10,375 bases of DNA from Candidatus Hydrogenedentota bacterium. GTDB taxonomy: Bacteria; Hydrogenedentota; Hydrogenedentia; Hydrogenedentales; CAITNO01. Below are positions 1 through 6,205 of the stretch, piece by piece. Where the stretch lies: contig SLFT01000025.1 in NCBI GenBank assembly GCA_007124105.1, forward strand, positions 1-10,375, in the 5' to 3' direction. Position 1 is the stretch's first letter. Each line of letters opens with the position of its first letter. Under the pieces are notes generated by a model. It searched no databases, was not told the DNA's origin, and was given only the letters and a program-made list of their open reading frames with translations. A program made the translations under genes and the position numbers.

Positions 1-30
1 GGGTTCTGGGTGATCGCTGGCGAAAAAAGA

Positions 31-58
31 TTAACTTGAAGTAATAGTCTGTTATAAT
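31..58 (+). promoter_or_regulatory. Candidate sigma70 promoter for the repair gene cluster
   Basis: A perfect -10 box TATAAT lies at 53-58, and a partial -35 box TTAACT (4 of 6 consensus bases) lies 16 bases upstream at 31-36. It points toward the small lysine-rich gene, the exonuclease and the alkyltransferase. No other comparable plus-strand promoter was seen before these genes. TTGAAG at 36-41 looks like a -35 but is only 11 bases from the -10, too close to work. Confidence 0.45.
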
Positions 59-247
59 AAGAACAGATTGCATGGATGGTCCGCCAGCGGGTTGGTTGCA
101 GGCGGCGCTTCATGCATGTCGGGAAACGTTCTTGATGCGTAGGGCCAGGCTATACAGGAGATAACGGCAGGAATGTGACGACAGCCGATGCGATATGCCG
201 ATTAATAGAATGGTTCAAGAACACGTGTTACATCCAACCAAGGAGAC
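59..247 (+). other. Leader region of about 190 bases with no convincing gene
   Basis: This stretch separates the candidate promoter from the first gene. No recognised riboswitch or RNA family is seen. It contains short complementary segments, such as CCGCC at 81-85 with GGCGG at 101-105 and GGTTGG at 90-95 with CCAACC just before the Shine-Dalgarno, plus the palindrome ACACGTGT near 221-228. A long 5' leader that folds back on the ribosome-binding region is possible, but the pairings are short and could be chance. Confidence 0.25.
240..246 (+). promoter_or_regulatory. Ribosome-binding site of the small lysine-rich gene
   Basis: AAGGAGA at 240-246 is a strong Shine-Dalgarno. It leaves one base before the ATG at 248 but 7 bases before the ATG at 254, so the second ATG is the preferred start. 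Confidence 0.6.
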
Positions 248-253
248 ATGGCC

Positions 254-364
254 ATGGGCGACAAGGGAAAGAAAGACAAGGGCAAGCGGGAAACGCAGAA
301 GAAAGCGCAGCTCAGTTTAATGGAGAAGCGGAAAAAGAAAGAAGATAAGAAGAAAGTAAAATAA
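254..364 (+). CDS. Small lysine-rich conserved-type hypothetical protein (36 aa)
   Basis: This very short, extremely basic protein is dominated by Lys, Arg, Glu and Asp. It begins MGDKGKKDKGKR and ends in a run of KKK/EDKKKVK. The coding evidence is the strong Shine-Dalgarno 7 bases upstream, the organised charged composition, and a head that recalls short MGDKGKKDKGKRE-type proteins which I remember from several bacterial phyla; that recollection was not checked. An in-frame ATG at 248 would add two residues but sits too close to the ribosome site. The interior holds QLSLM (residues 19-23), close to the sliding-clamp-binding consensus QL-S/D-LF. No membrane segment or signal is present, and the protein is probably disordered or helical and may bind nucleic acid (inference). 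The stop is 50 bases before the exonuclease gene, consistent with cotranscription. Its function is unknown. Confidence 0.7.
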   Translation: MGDKGKKDKGKRETQKKAQLSLMEKRKKKEDKKKVK

Positions 365-414
365 CGTTTGAGTCTGGAGCGCTCGCCGATAGACAACATA
401 TACCGAGACTCACA

Positions 415-1020
415 ATGAAATGCATCTACATTGACGTGGAAACCACTGGTATCCCCTGTCCGGCGTCCGGGCTTATTCAATTGGCCGGCGCCATTGAGGT
501 TGACGGGGGGAAACCTAAATCTTTTCAATACCGTATGCAGCCGTTCCCGAACGATGTGATCGAGGACGAAGCCCTGGCGGTAAACGGCGTCACACGGGAA
601 GACATGGCCGCTTACAATAATCCCCGGGACGTGTACAACAAATTCATCAGCCTGCTCACAACGTATGTGGACCGCTATAACCGCGCGGATAAATTTCATT
701 TCATTGGATACAATGCCATGTTCGATTCAGACCACCTTCGCGCCTGGTTTGTCAAGAACGGCGACGCCTACTTCGGTTCCTGGTTCCATTTCCCGCCGAT
801 TGATGTAATGGGTATGGCGGCGGTGTATTTGATGTCGCGCCGTGCGCGGATGAAGGATTTCAAGCTGCTGACTGTCGCCCGGGAACTCGGGCTCAAGGCG
901 GATGAGACGAAGATGCACGATGCGCGTTATGATATTGCGGTGACGCGTGAGATGTTTAAGCTGTTGCAGCGTGAAATGCACCATAAAACACCTGAACGGG
1001 AACAGGGCATGCTCTTTTGA
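415..1020 (+). CDS. DnaQ/RNase T-family 3'-5' exonuclease (DEDDh)
   Basis: This 201-residue protein is a single exonuclease domain of the DEDDh superfamily, which hydrolyses DNA or RNA from the 3' end using two metal ions. All three Exo motifs are visible. Exo I is DVETTG with D7 and E9. Exo II is GYNAMFD with N100, F103 and D104. Exo III is HDARYDIAVT, with H168 and D173 in the H-x4-D spacing that defines the DEDDh class. The ALAVNGVT segment (about 53-60) is also typical of DnaQ-like proteins. There is no polymerase or helicase domain, so it is a stand-alone exonuclease: a proofreading-epsilon-like subunit, an RNase T-like enzyme or a repair nuclease. The last five residues, QGMLF, fit a C-terminal beta-clamp-binding pentapeptide. 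The ATG at 415 has only a weak ribosome site (GAG at 405-407), which suggests translation coupled to the upstream small gene. The alkyltransferase gene follows after 55 bases and implies a DNA repair role. The exact substrate cannot be told from sequence. Confidence 0.9.
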   Translation: MKCIYIDVETTGIPCPASGLIQLAGAIEVDGGKPKSFQYRMQPFPNDVIEDEALAVNGVTREDMAAYNNPRDVYNKFISLLTTYVDRYNRADKFHFIGYNAMFDSDHLRAWFVKNGDAYFGSWFHFPPIDVMGMAAVYLMSRRARMKDFKLLTVARELGLKADETKMHDARYDIAVTREMFKLLQREMHHKTPEREQGMLF

Positions 1021-1075
1021 CGCGCCGTATGGGTGTTATTCGCAATAAATGGAATGAAGAGACAGGAGGAATGCC

Positions 1076-1570
1076 ATGCTCGCCGCCGCCAACTTCTCTT
1101 TTGTTCTTAACGATGGCGCGATATACGGATATTTTTCGACTGTAGGGTTGCAGGCGCTCGACTTGTACGACGGCGACGCGGCGCCGCCGCCCATATTGGA
1201 TGGGGCGCCGCATCGTGCGTCAGGCCGGATATTGCATGAGTTGCTGGAACGTTACTTTTCAGGCGCAGCGGTTTCCTTTTGTGAAATCCCTGTTGATCTT
1301 GAATCTGGGACGCCCTTTCAGCAGAGCGTATGGCGCGCCATCATTGAAATTCCTTATGGGAATTGGACAACCTATGGCGCGCTGGCGCGGCGCATCGGCA
1401 AGCCTCGGGCCGCGCGCGCGGTCGGCATGGCCCTTGGCGCAAATCCCGTGTCTATCGTGGCGCCCTGCCACCGGGTGCTTGCGGCTAACGGGGGGCTCGG
1501 CGGTTTTTCGGCGGGACTGCATTGGAAAAAGCGATTGCTCGAACTGGAAAAGATTCCATTTTTGGAGTGA
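1076..1570 (+). CDS. ogt: Methylated-DNA--[protein]-cysteine S-methyltransferase (Ogt/MGMT type)
   Basis: This suicide repair enzyme transfers alkyl groups from O6-alkylguanine (and O4-alkylthymine) in DNA to its own cysteine. The 164-residue length matches stand-alone Ogt-type proteins, and no Ada-type N-terminal domain is present. Visible features are FQQSVWRAIIEIPYG (81-95), Y100 in the region where the family has its nucleotide-flipping Tyr, the recognition helix RAARAVG (111-117) with R114 as the arginine finger, the Asn hinge N123 just before the active site, and the active site PCHRV with acceptor C131. The C-terminal GGLGGFSAGLHWKKRLLELE segment is also typical. The residue before PCHRV is Ala where Val or Ile is common, a mild change. 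The start is set by AGGAGGA at 1064-1070, six bases from the ATG. It is probably cotranscribed with the exonuclease gene. No terminator is evident downstream; the next gene converges on it. Confidence 0.95.
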   Translation: MLAAANFSFVLNDGAIYGYFSTVGLQALDLYDGDAAPPPILDGAPHRASGRILHELLERYFSGAAVSFCEIPVDLESGTPFQQSVWRAIIEIPYGNWTTYGALARRIGKPRAARAVGMALGANPVSIVAPCHRVLAANGGLGGFSAGLHWKKRLLELEKIPFLE

Positions 1571-1709
1571 CGCAGTCCTGGTCGGGCAGTTGGACACAGT
1601 CGGATGGTATTTGATATATCAGACAATGGCGTTGCAAGGCCGATTTCAAACAATAAGCGGAGAAGCGCGCCCCCATTTACTGCATGCTGCATGATTTGGA
1701 AATGACGCC
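1571..1709. other. Convergent intergenic gap, no terminator recognised
   Basis: These 139 bases separate the stop of the alkyltransferase gene from the stop of the nitroreductase gene. I see only a short AT palindrome (GATATATC, 1613-1620) and a TGCATGCTGCATG-like stretch near 1680-1691. Neither is followed by a T-run, so no rho-independent terminator is called on either strand. Confidence 0.4.
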
Positions 1710-2204
1710 TCAGTATTGTTCCCAGTGCAGCACGTCGTCCAGCGGCCGTTTATTGGGTTCCGGGACACGCTCCGGGTAGCCCAATGGGATGAGGCTGACC
1801 AGCTTATGGGAGTCCGGCGCGTCCAATAGATCGCGCAGCTGGTCGGCGTAGGCTTTTTTATCGCCCGCCACCCAGCACGCGCCAATGCCCAGCGCCCAGG
1901 CGGCCACCAATATGTTCTGTGTAGCGGCGGCGCCGTCCTCCACGTAATAGCGGCCCTGTTCACACACCACGGCGATGCAGGCCGCGCTTTGGGCAATATG
2001 TTTGCCGTGCTCGGTAATATCCGCAATCCGCTTGAGCGTTTCAGGCTTCGTAACGACGATGAATTCCCAGGGCTGTATATTTCGGGCCGTGGCAGCAAGC
2101 CGTCCGCAGTCAACGATTGTTTCGAGGATGTCTCTTGGGATGGCGTTGCCGCTTTCATAGGCGCGCACGGAACGACGTCCGCGCAAGGCTTCAATAGCGT
2201 CCAT
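1710..2204 (-). CDS. Nitroreductase-family FMN-dependent oxidoreductase
   Basis: This 164-residue protein has the compact nitroreductase fold. Such enzymes use NAD(P)H and FMN to reduce nitroaromatics, quinones or related substrates, usually as cytoplasmic homodimers. FMN-contact motifs visible are RRSVR (10-14), AATARNIQPWEF (37-48), the long helix around YYVEDGAAATQNILVAAWALGIG (86-108), and the terminal IPLGYPE (139-145) followed by KRPLDDVLHWEQY. Length and motif order are normal, with no frameshift. The start is supported by a strong AAGGAGG Shine-Dalgarno (complement of 2213-2219), eight bases from the ATG. The gene lies 71 bases after the lipoprotein gene on the same strand with no clear promoter between, so cotranscription is likely. 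The physiological substrate cannot be inferred; many family members are housekeeping or detoxification enzymes. Confidence 0.93.
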   Translation of the reverse strand: MDAIEALRGRRSVRAYESGNAIPRDILETIVDCGRLAATARNIQPWEFIVVTKPETLKRIADITEHGKHIAQSAACIAVVCEQGRYYVEDGAAATQNILVAAWALGIGACWVAGDKKAYADQLRDLLDAPDSHKLVSLIPLGYPERVPEPNKRPLDDVLHWEQY

Positions 2205-2275
2205 GCAGTTATCCTCCTTGCAGGGTTGATGTATGATGATGGGGCAATCGTTGCGCCGGCGCGCGTTCGGGAGCG

Positions 2276-3034
2276 CTATTCGCCGTAAAAGTTGATGTTG
2301 CCCACGTTCACCCGTCCCTCCACAAAAGACGGGGTCATGTTTGGCGTACCCTGTGAGCCGGCAGCGCGCGCGCCCAGCAGTCGCCGTTCAACATTGGCGT
2401 TTAAGCCGGCGCTTTCTATACCGCCTATGGAAGTTTCCAGGTCGTAGCGCACCGGCATGTCCGCGGGGAGACGCATGTCCAAACTGCCGATATTCACGTT
2501 AAAGGACTGATTGCCAAAGACGCCGAGCGTGGAGGATACCGTTATTTCGCCCACGTTCGATGTGGCGTCAACGTGTCCCACAAGATTGTGAATTGCAACA
2601 TTGCCGACATCAACCTTCACGTTCGTATTAAGCGCGACAGGAGTATTGAGGGTAAAGGCGACGCGGGGCGATACCTTCACGAAAAGGCGTTCAAGAAGCG
2701 GCAGTGAACGCACCGAAACGCCGATATGCGCCTCGCCGTCTTCAAGGTGTTGATATACTTCGATGTGGTCAATATAGTTGTTGGGATTGGCAAGTCCAAA
2801 CAGGCTGAACGTTTGCGCGCGTTTCTCCGCCTGCACATGCGTATATGCGATACGCCCGGTATCGCCGGTGATATCCACCTTGCCCACGGAATTGGATAAA
2901 ACCATCTTATCCGCCACCAATTCCGTTTCCATGAGGACGGCATCGCTGGTACGCCGGATACAGCCTGAGAACGAGGTCAGCAGTAACGCTAACCCCAGAA
3001 TCGTCATGATTTTGACGCAGGCCGTTCCTTTCAT
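2276..3034 (-). CDS. Secreted lipoprotein with repeated VG-turn motifs, DUF4097-like
   Basis: The 252-residue product starts with a lipoprotein signal: MKGT, a hydrophobic stretch IMTILGLALLLTS, then FSGC with the predicted lipidated Cys at residue 25. The -3 position is Phe where Leu is usual. The mature part is rich in short beta-strands with a recurring (N/S/D)-(V/I)-G-x-(V/I/L) turn at about residues 48, 142, 160, 181, 202 and 243, the last near the C-terminus. This recalls the beta-helical DUF4097/putative adhesin proteins often made by bacteria with envelope-stress regulators. The family assignment is from pattern, not alignment. The ATG at 3034 is preferred over an in-frame ATG nine codons earlier, because GGGAGA (complement of 3043-3048) is eight bases upstream and the signal peptide is then of normal length. 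A near-consensus promoter precedes it. It is probably an envelope protein of unknown function. Confidence 0.82.
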   Translation of the reverse strand: MKGTACVKIMTILGLALLLTSFSGCIRRTSDAVLMETELVADKMVLSNSVGKVDITGDTGRIAYTHVQAEKRAQTFSLFGLANPNNYIDHIEVYQHLEDGEAHIGVSVRSLPLLERLFVKVSPRVAFTLNTPVALNTNVKVDVGNVAIHNLVGHVDATSNVGEITVSSTLGVFGNQSFNVNIGSLDMRLPADMPVRYDLETSIGGIESAGLNANVERRLLGARAAGSQGTPNMTPSFVEGRVNVGNINFYGE

Positions 3035-3042
3035 ACGCAATC

Positions 3043-3048
3043 TCTCCC
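3043..3048 (-). promoter_or_regulatory. Ribosome-binding site that fixes the lipoprotein start
   Basis: GGGAGA on the minus strand lies eight bases before the ATG at 3034. It lies inside the coding sequence if the longer start at 3061 were used, which argues for the shorter protein. Confidence 0.55.
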
Positions 3049-3084
3049 AATAGTAAACCATTTATACCTTCTCAACATATTTAG

Positions 3085-3113
3085 ATTATAGGATATTCCC
3101 GCGCAAAAGTCAA
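3085..3113 (-). promoter_or_regulatory. Strong sigma70-type promoter for the lipoprotein-nitroreductase pair
   Basis: Read on the minus strand, TTGACT (complement of 3108-3113) is followed by exactly 17 bases and then TATAAT (complement of 3085-3090). This gives 11 of 12 consensus bases at ideal spacing, the best promoter in the window. Transcription would start near 3078, leaving a leader of about 44 bases before the ATG at 3034. Confidence 0.7.
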
Positions 3114-3151
3114 ATATTATGGAATTTATTACATTGCGGTGTAACTCAGGG

Positions 3152-3181
3152 TTGTGAGCGGCACCTTGCTTATGGCATAGT
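3152..3181 (+). promoter_or_regulatory. Weak candidate promoter for the mannosidase-like gene
   Basis: TTGTGA at 3152-3157 and CATAGT at 3176-3181 are 18 bases apart and match consensus at 4 of 6 each. This is the only reasonable plus-strand pair I see between the divergent promoter and the gene. It would place the palindromic leader at 3197-3250 in the transcript. Confidence 0.25.
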
Positions 3182-3196
3182 TACGCAGTCAGGAAA

Positions 3197-3250
3197 CAGG
3201 GGACGCCCCTGGCGCGGCGGCTGCGCCCAATCACTTTTCCAGCCCCCTGG
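3197..3250 (+). repeat. Palindrome-rich leader with alternative hairpin partners
   Basis: CAGGGG (3197-3202) pairs perfectly with CCCCTG (3206-3211) across an ACG loop. A second copy of CCCCTGG occurs at 3244-3250 and could pair with the same CAGGGG. Between them GGCGC (3211-3215) can pair with GCGCC (3223-3227). The composition looks like an interspersed palindromic element, but it sits in the leader just before the mannosidase-like gene, so a regulatory structure is also possible. No T-run follows, so it is not a typical terminator. Confidence 0.45.
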
Positions 3251-3283
3251 TTTGTGTACATTACACCCACGCAAGCATACAAT

Positions 3284-3290
3284 GAAGGAG
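3284..3290 (+). promoter_or_regulatory. Ribosome-binding site for the mannosidase-like gene
   Basis: GAAGGAG lies 11 bases upstream of the ATG at 3302, somewhat long but acceptable spacing. It is inside the reading frame that would begin at the GTG at 3254, which supports the ATG at 3302 as the true start. Confidence 0.55.
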
Positions 3291-3301
3291 ACCAATCCCT
3301 T

Positions 3302-6091
3302 ATGACGCAGGAACGCAAAACGATTCATGTTGTATCAAATTCTCACTGGGACCGAGAATGGGGCTATCCTTTCGAGGAAACCCGGCTGCTGTTGCTGAAA
3401 TTCATGGATGAGTTGCTTGAGTTGTTGGAGAATGATCCTGAGTTCAAGTCATTCACCATGGACTCGCAAACGCTGTGTGTCGAGGACTACCTTGAGTTAC
3501 GACCGGAAAAGCGGGCTGTCATCGAAAAGCACGTAAAGAACGGCAAATTACTTGTCGGTCCCTGGTATTCATTGCCCGAAGAATATATCTGCAACGGTGA
3601 GTCGCTGGTTCGCAATCTGCTTGTGGGCCACCGCAGCGCACAGGCGCTGGGCAAGGTTACCAAAAGCGGTTATACCCCCTTCAGTTACGGTCAGACTTCG
3701 CAGATACCGCAGATTTACCAGGGTTTCGGCATTAACACCATCATTTTCTATCGCGGCATCAACACGCCTAAATGCGCGTACATCCTCGAGGGTCCCGACG
3801 GGTCGCGCCTGTTGGGTTCGCGTTTTGGGTGCATGAGCAGATTCAGTTATTACATTTACATCTATCGGGTGTTGCGTTACGGTTCGGACGATGTGTTCCA
3901 GCGCTACGACTGGGACCGCGGCGCTGCGCCGTTTCGTCTTATAGACGAGGGACGTCCGCGCGAGCATTACTATGTGCTGGACGACAAGAAGAAGCAATGG
4001 AACGACGGCCCCATTCGGGAACAGTTGTTGAAACTGGTGCGCGACGAGTCCGAGCATTTCACCACCAGCCATATTGTATGCATGCAGGGGTTTGACTCAT
4101 CGAATCCCGATCCGGAAGAATCACGGATTATGAAGCTGTGTCAGGAGCTGTTGCCCGAACACGACATCAGGTTTTCCGAACTTGAGACTTACATGGAGGC
4201 CATGGGCAAGGAGGTGAAGGACCCCATTGTGTTGCGCGGCGAATTTCGGGATCCCGGGGCAACCGGCAGTTGGACGCATCTGTTCGGAGACGTCATCAGC
4301 GCGCGCCCTCTGTTGAAGCAACACAACCACCGCGCCGAGGTAAACCTGCAACGCCGCGCCGAGCCTTGGTCCGCCGCGGCGTCCATGGTTGGCGGCGAGT
4401 ACTTGAAGCCCGCCTTCGACCGGGCCTGGCGGTTTCTGTTGCAGAATCACCCGCACGACACCATTACGGGCGCGGGCATTGATCAGATGGAAAAGGATTC
4501 GCTGTTCCGCTTCGACCAGATCAACATCATTGCCGACGGCTTGACCCGACGCGCTTACGAGGCTGTGCAGATTCAAATAGACAACAGCGACTTGCCCGCC
4601 TCGGACAGCGTGGTGACCGTGTTCAACCCCTGCCCGTTCCCGCGCAAAGCGGTCATATCGTGTCTGGTGGACATGCCCGCGAACATGGATTATGACGCCT
4701 TTGCGTTGCAGACGCCTGACGGCAAGCGTACCCTGCGCCTGCAACAGCAGGAAAAGTTCCCCATGGGCGTGCTGGTGCGTAATTTACAGGATATTTCGGT
4801 GGAACTGCGCACCGAGCGTGTTCGTTGTCACGTGGAGACCGAAGAAATCCCGGCTTACGGGTACAGCACGTATCACGTGACGCGCGCGCCGCGTTTTGCA
4901 TGGGCGCCTGGTACGCTTGCGCCAGAAACCAATGTTCTTGAGAACGAGCATCTGCGGGTACAATTTAACAGCGACGGCACACTCGATATGATTCACAAGG
5001 AAACAGGCCGCGCATTTACAGGATTACATTATCTTGAGGACAGCGGCGAAGTCGGCCATTCCTGGATACATCAGCCGCCCGAGCGCGACGAAATCATTAC
5101 GTCTCATGGCGCGCCGTGCCACATCGCGCTGGAAGAGTCCGGGCCGCTTTATGCGCGGATGCGCGTGGACTATCATCTGCAAATTCCGGTGAGCGTGGAG
5201 GATGAGCCCCATGTGGACTTCCGCGAAGGAGACCTCGCCAATACCGGTCGTACACAGGAACGGCGCGAGATGGTCGTTACCAGTCGGTTCATACTGCGCG
5301 AGGGCGCAAAACGGCTTGATGTGCGCACTACCTTTACCAACAGCTGTAAGCATCATCGGCTGCGGGTGGTTTTCCCGACGCGTCTGGAATGCGACCGCAC
5401 GGACGCGGAAATTGCCTATGACGTTATCGGGCGAGACATTCATATCAAGGGAAGCAGCCCCTATTACGGCCATCCCAATCCGCAGTATCCCATGCACCGG
5501 TTCGTGGATATGACTGACGGCGACGTTGGTTTTGCCGTAATCAACAACTCAGGATTGCGCGAGTACGAGGCCATGGACAAAGACGACCGTCCCCTGGCCA
5601 TTACGCTGCTGCGCGCCTTCACCTATCGCAACTCGCCCGTGTTCGGACGTTGGGAAACGTATCCCGACATGGACGGCGCACAATGCATCGGCGACTTCGA
5701 GTGGACCTATGCCCTGTATCCACACAGCGGCGACTGGACTCATGGCGCATACCGTGAAGCCGAGGATATGAACTTGCCGCTTGAACCCGCCCAGGCCGGG
5801 CCCCATGAGGGCGTCTTGCCGAAATCCATTAGCTTCCTGACGCTCGACAGCGAGACACTGCAAGTCGCCGCGCTAAAACAGGCTGAAGACCGTCCAGGCA
5901 ACTATGTCATACGCCTGTTTAACCCCGCGCAGGAATCCACGGAAGGCGCACTTGTTCTGTTCAAGGATGTGAAGGAAGCGTGGCTTATAAACATGAACGA
6001 GGAACGTGCCGAAAAAATATCTGTTCAGGGAAGAAGGATACCCATCAGCGTACCCAAGAAAAAAATTATCACTATCGAGTTTGCGTTGTAG
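3302..6091 (+). CDS. GH38-family alpha-mannosidase homologue with altered nucleophile position
   Basis: This 929-residue protein is in the size range of bacterial GH38 enzymes, which cleave alpha-mannosides or mannosylglycerate using a zinc ion. There is no signal peptide, so it is probably cytoplasmic. The N-terminal catalytic part opens with SNSHWDREWGYPFEETR, where H15 and D17 are the expected zinc ligands. GPWYSLPEE (87-95) and TMDSQ around D54 are also family-like. The mid-domain motif QNHPHDTITG supplies the expected zinc ligand H385. The remainder is beta-rich, as in GH38 C-terminal domains. The odd point is GYTPFSYGQTSQIPQI (124-139): relatives usually have PD-x-FG there, with Asp as nucleophile and zinc ligand, whereas residue 127 here is Phe. 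D265 in QGFDSSNPDP is a possible acid or metal-site residue. The protein may be a divergent subfamily with changed chemistry or a non-hydrolytic relative. The gene stands alone between divergent and convergent neighbours. Confidence 0.9.
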   Translation: MTQERKTIHVVSNSHWDREWGYPFEETRLLLLKFMDELLELLENDPEFKSFTMDSQTLCVEDYLELRPEKRAVIEKHVKNGKLLVGPWYSLPEEYICNGESLVRNLLVGHRSAQALGKVTKSGYTPFSYGQTSQIPQIYQGFGINTIIFYRGINTPKCAYILEGPDGSRLLGSRFGCMSRFSYYIYIYRVLRYGSDDVFQRYDWDRGAAPFRLIDEGRPREHYYVLDDKKKQWNDGPIREQLLKLVRDESEHFTTSHIVCMQGFDSSNPDPEESRIMKLCQELLPEHDIRFSELETYMEAMGKEVKDPIVLRGEFRDPGATGSWTHLFGDVISARPLLKQHNHRAEVNLQRRAEPWSAAASMVGGEYLKPAFDRAWRFLLQNHPHDTITGAGIDQMEKDSLFRFDQINIIADGLTRRAYEAVQIQIDNSDLPASDSVVTVFNPCPFPRKAVISCLVDMPANMDYDAFALQTPDGKRTLRLQQQEKFPMGVLVRNLQDISVELRTERVRCHVETEEIPAYGYSTYHVTRAPRFAWAPGTLAPETNVLENEHLRVQFNSDGTLDMIHKETGRAFTGLHYLEDSGEVGHSWIHQPPERDEIITSHGAPCHIALEESGPLYARMRVDYHLQIPVSVEDEPHVDFREGDLANTGRTQERREMVVTSRFILREGAKRLDVRTTFTNSCKHHRLRVVFPTRLECDRTDAEIAYDVIGRDIHIKGSSPYYGHPNPQYPMHRFVDMTDGDVGFAVINNSGLREYEAMDKDDRPLAITLLRAFTYRNSPVFGRWETYPDMDGAQCIGDFEWTYALYPHSGDWTHGAYREAEDMNLPLEPAQAGPHEGVLPKSISFLTLDSETLQVAALKQAEDRPGNYVIRLFNPAQESTEGALVLFKDVKEAWLINMNEERAEKISVQGRRIPISVPKKKIITIEFAL

Positions 6092-6109
6092 TCAGTAATG
6101 TGAACAACC

Positions 6110-6156
6110 GGCGGATGCGCCGGCGGAAAACCGCGCGTATCCGCCTGCTTGTCTTT
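6110..6156 (+). terminator. Probable rho-independent terminator after the mannosidase-like gene
   Basis: GGCGGAT (6110-6116) pairs with ATCCGCC (6139-6145) and encloses a second stem, GCGG (6123-6126) with CCGC (6131-6134) around an AAAA loop. The T-rich stretch TGCTTGTCTTT follows at 6146-6156. The T-run is imperfect. A competing six-base hairpin CCGGCG/CGCCGG at 6108-6123 overlaps it and may serve the opposite strand. Confidence 0.4.
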
Positions 6157-6205
6157 GAGCCGCATATCGCGCCAGGTTTCGTCGTGAGCCTGCGGAGATA
6201 TGCGG

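Noticed and set aside
1..44. C-terminal end of an upstream plus-strand gene
   Set aside because: Two frames look protein-like up to a stop (one ends EKRLT, the other WRKKINLK), and with only about 13 codons I cannot choose between them or show that either is real.
72..164. 30-codon reading frame in the leader of the small lysine-rich gene
   Set aside because: No Shine-Dalgarno precedes the ATG and the residue composition is not distinctive.
202..699. Minus-strand reading frame of 165 codons antisense to the small gene and exonuclease
   Set aside because: It overlaps a clear exonuclease with all three catalytic motifs, and its own translation is Cys/Phe-rich with no family resemblance.
3254..3301. 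Upstream GTG start of the mannosidase-like gene
   Set aside because: The extra 16 residues contain the ribosome-binding site of the ATG at 3302, and the GH38 N-terminal motif begins just after that ATG.
4121..4744. Minus-strand reading frame of 207 codons inside the mannosidase-like gene
   Set aside because: It is antisense to the central GH38 domain that carries the HPHD motif, and its translation is His/Val-rich shadow sequence.
6108..6123. CCGGCG/CGCCGG hairpin as a terminator for the kinase gene
   Set aside because: The stem is perfect, but the minus-strand tail TTGTTCA is only weakly T-rich and the stem lies about 80 bases past the stop. It also competes with the better-supported plus-strand structure.
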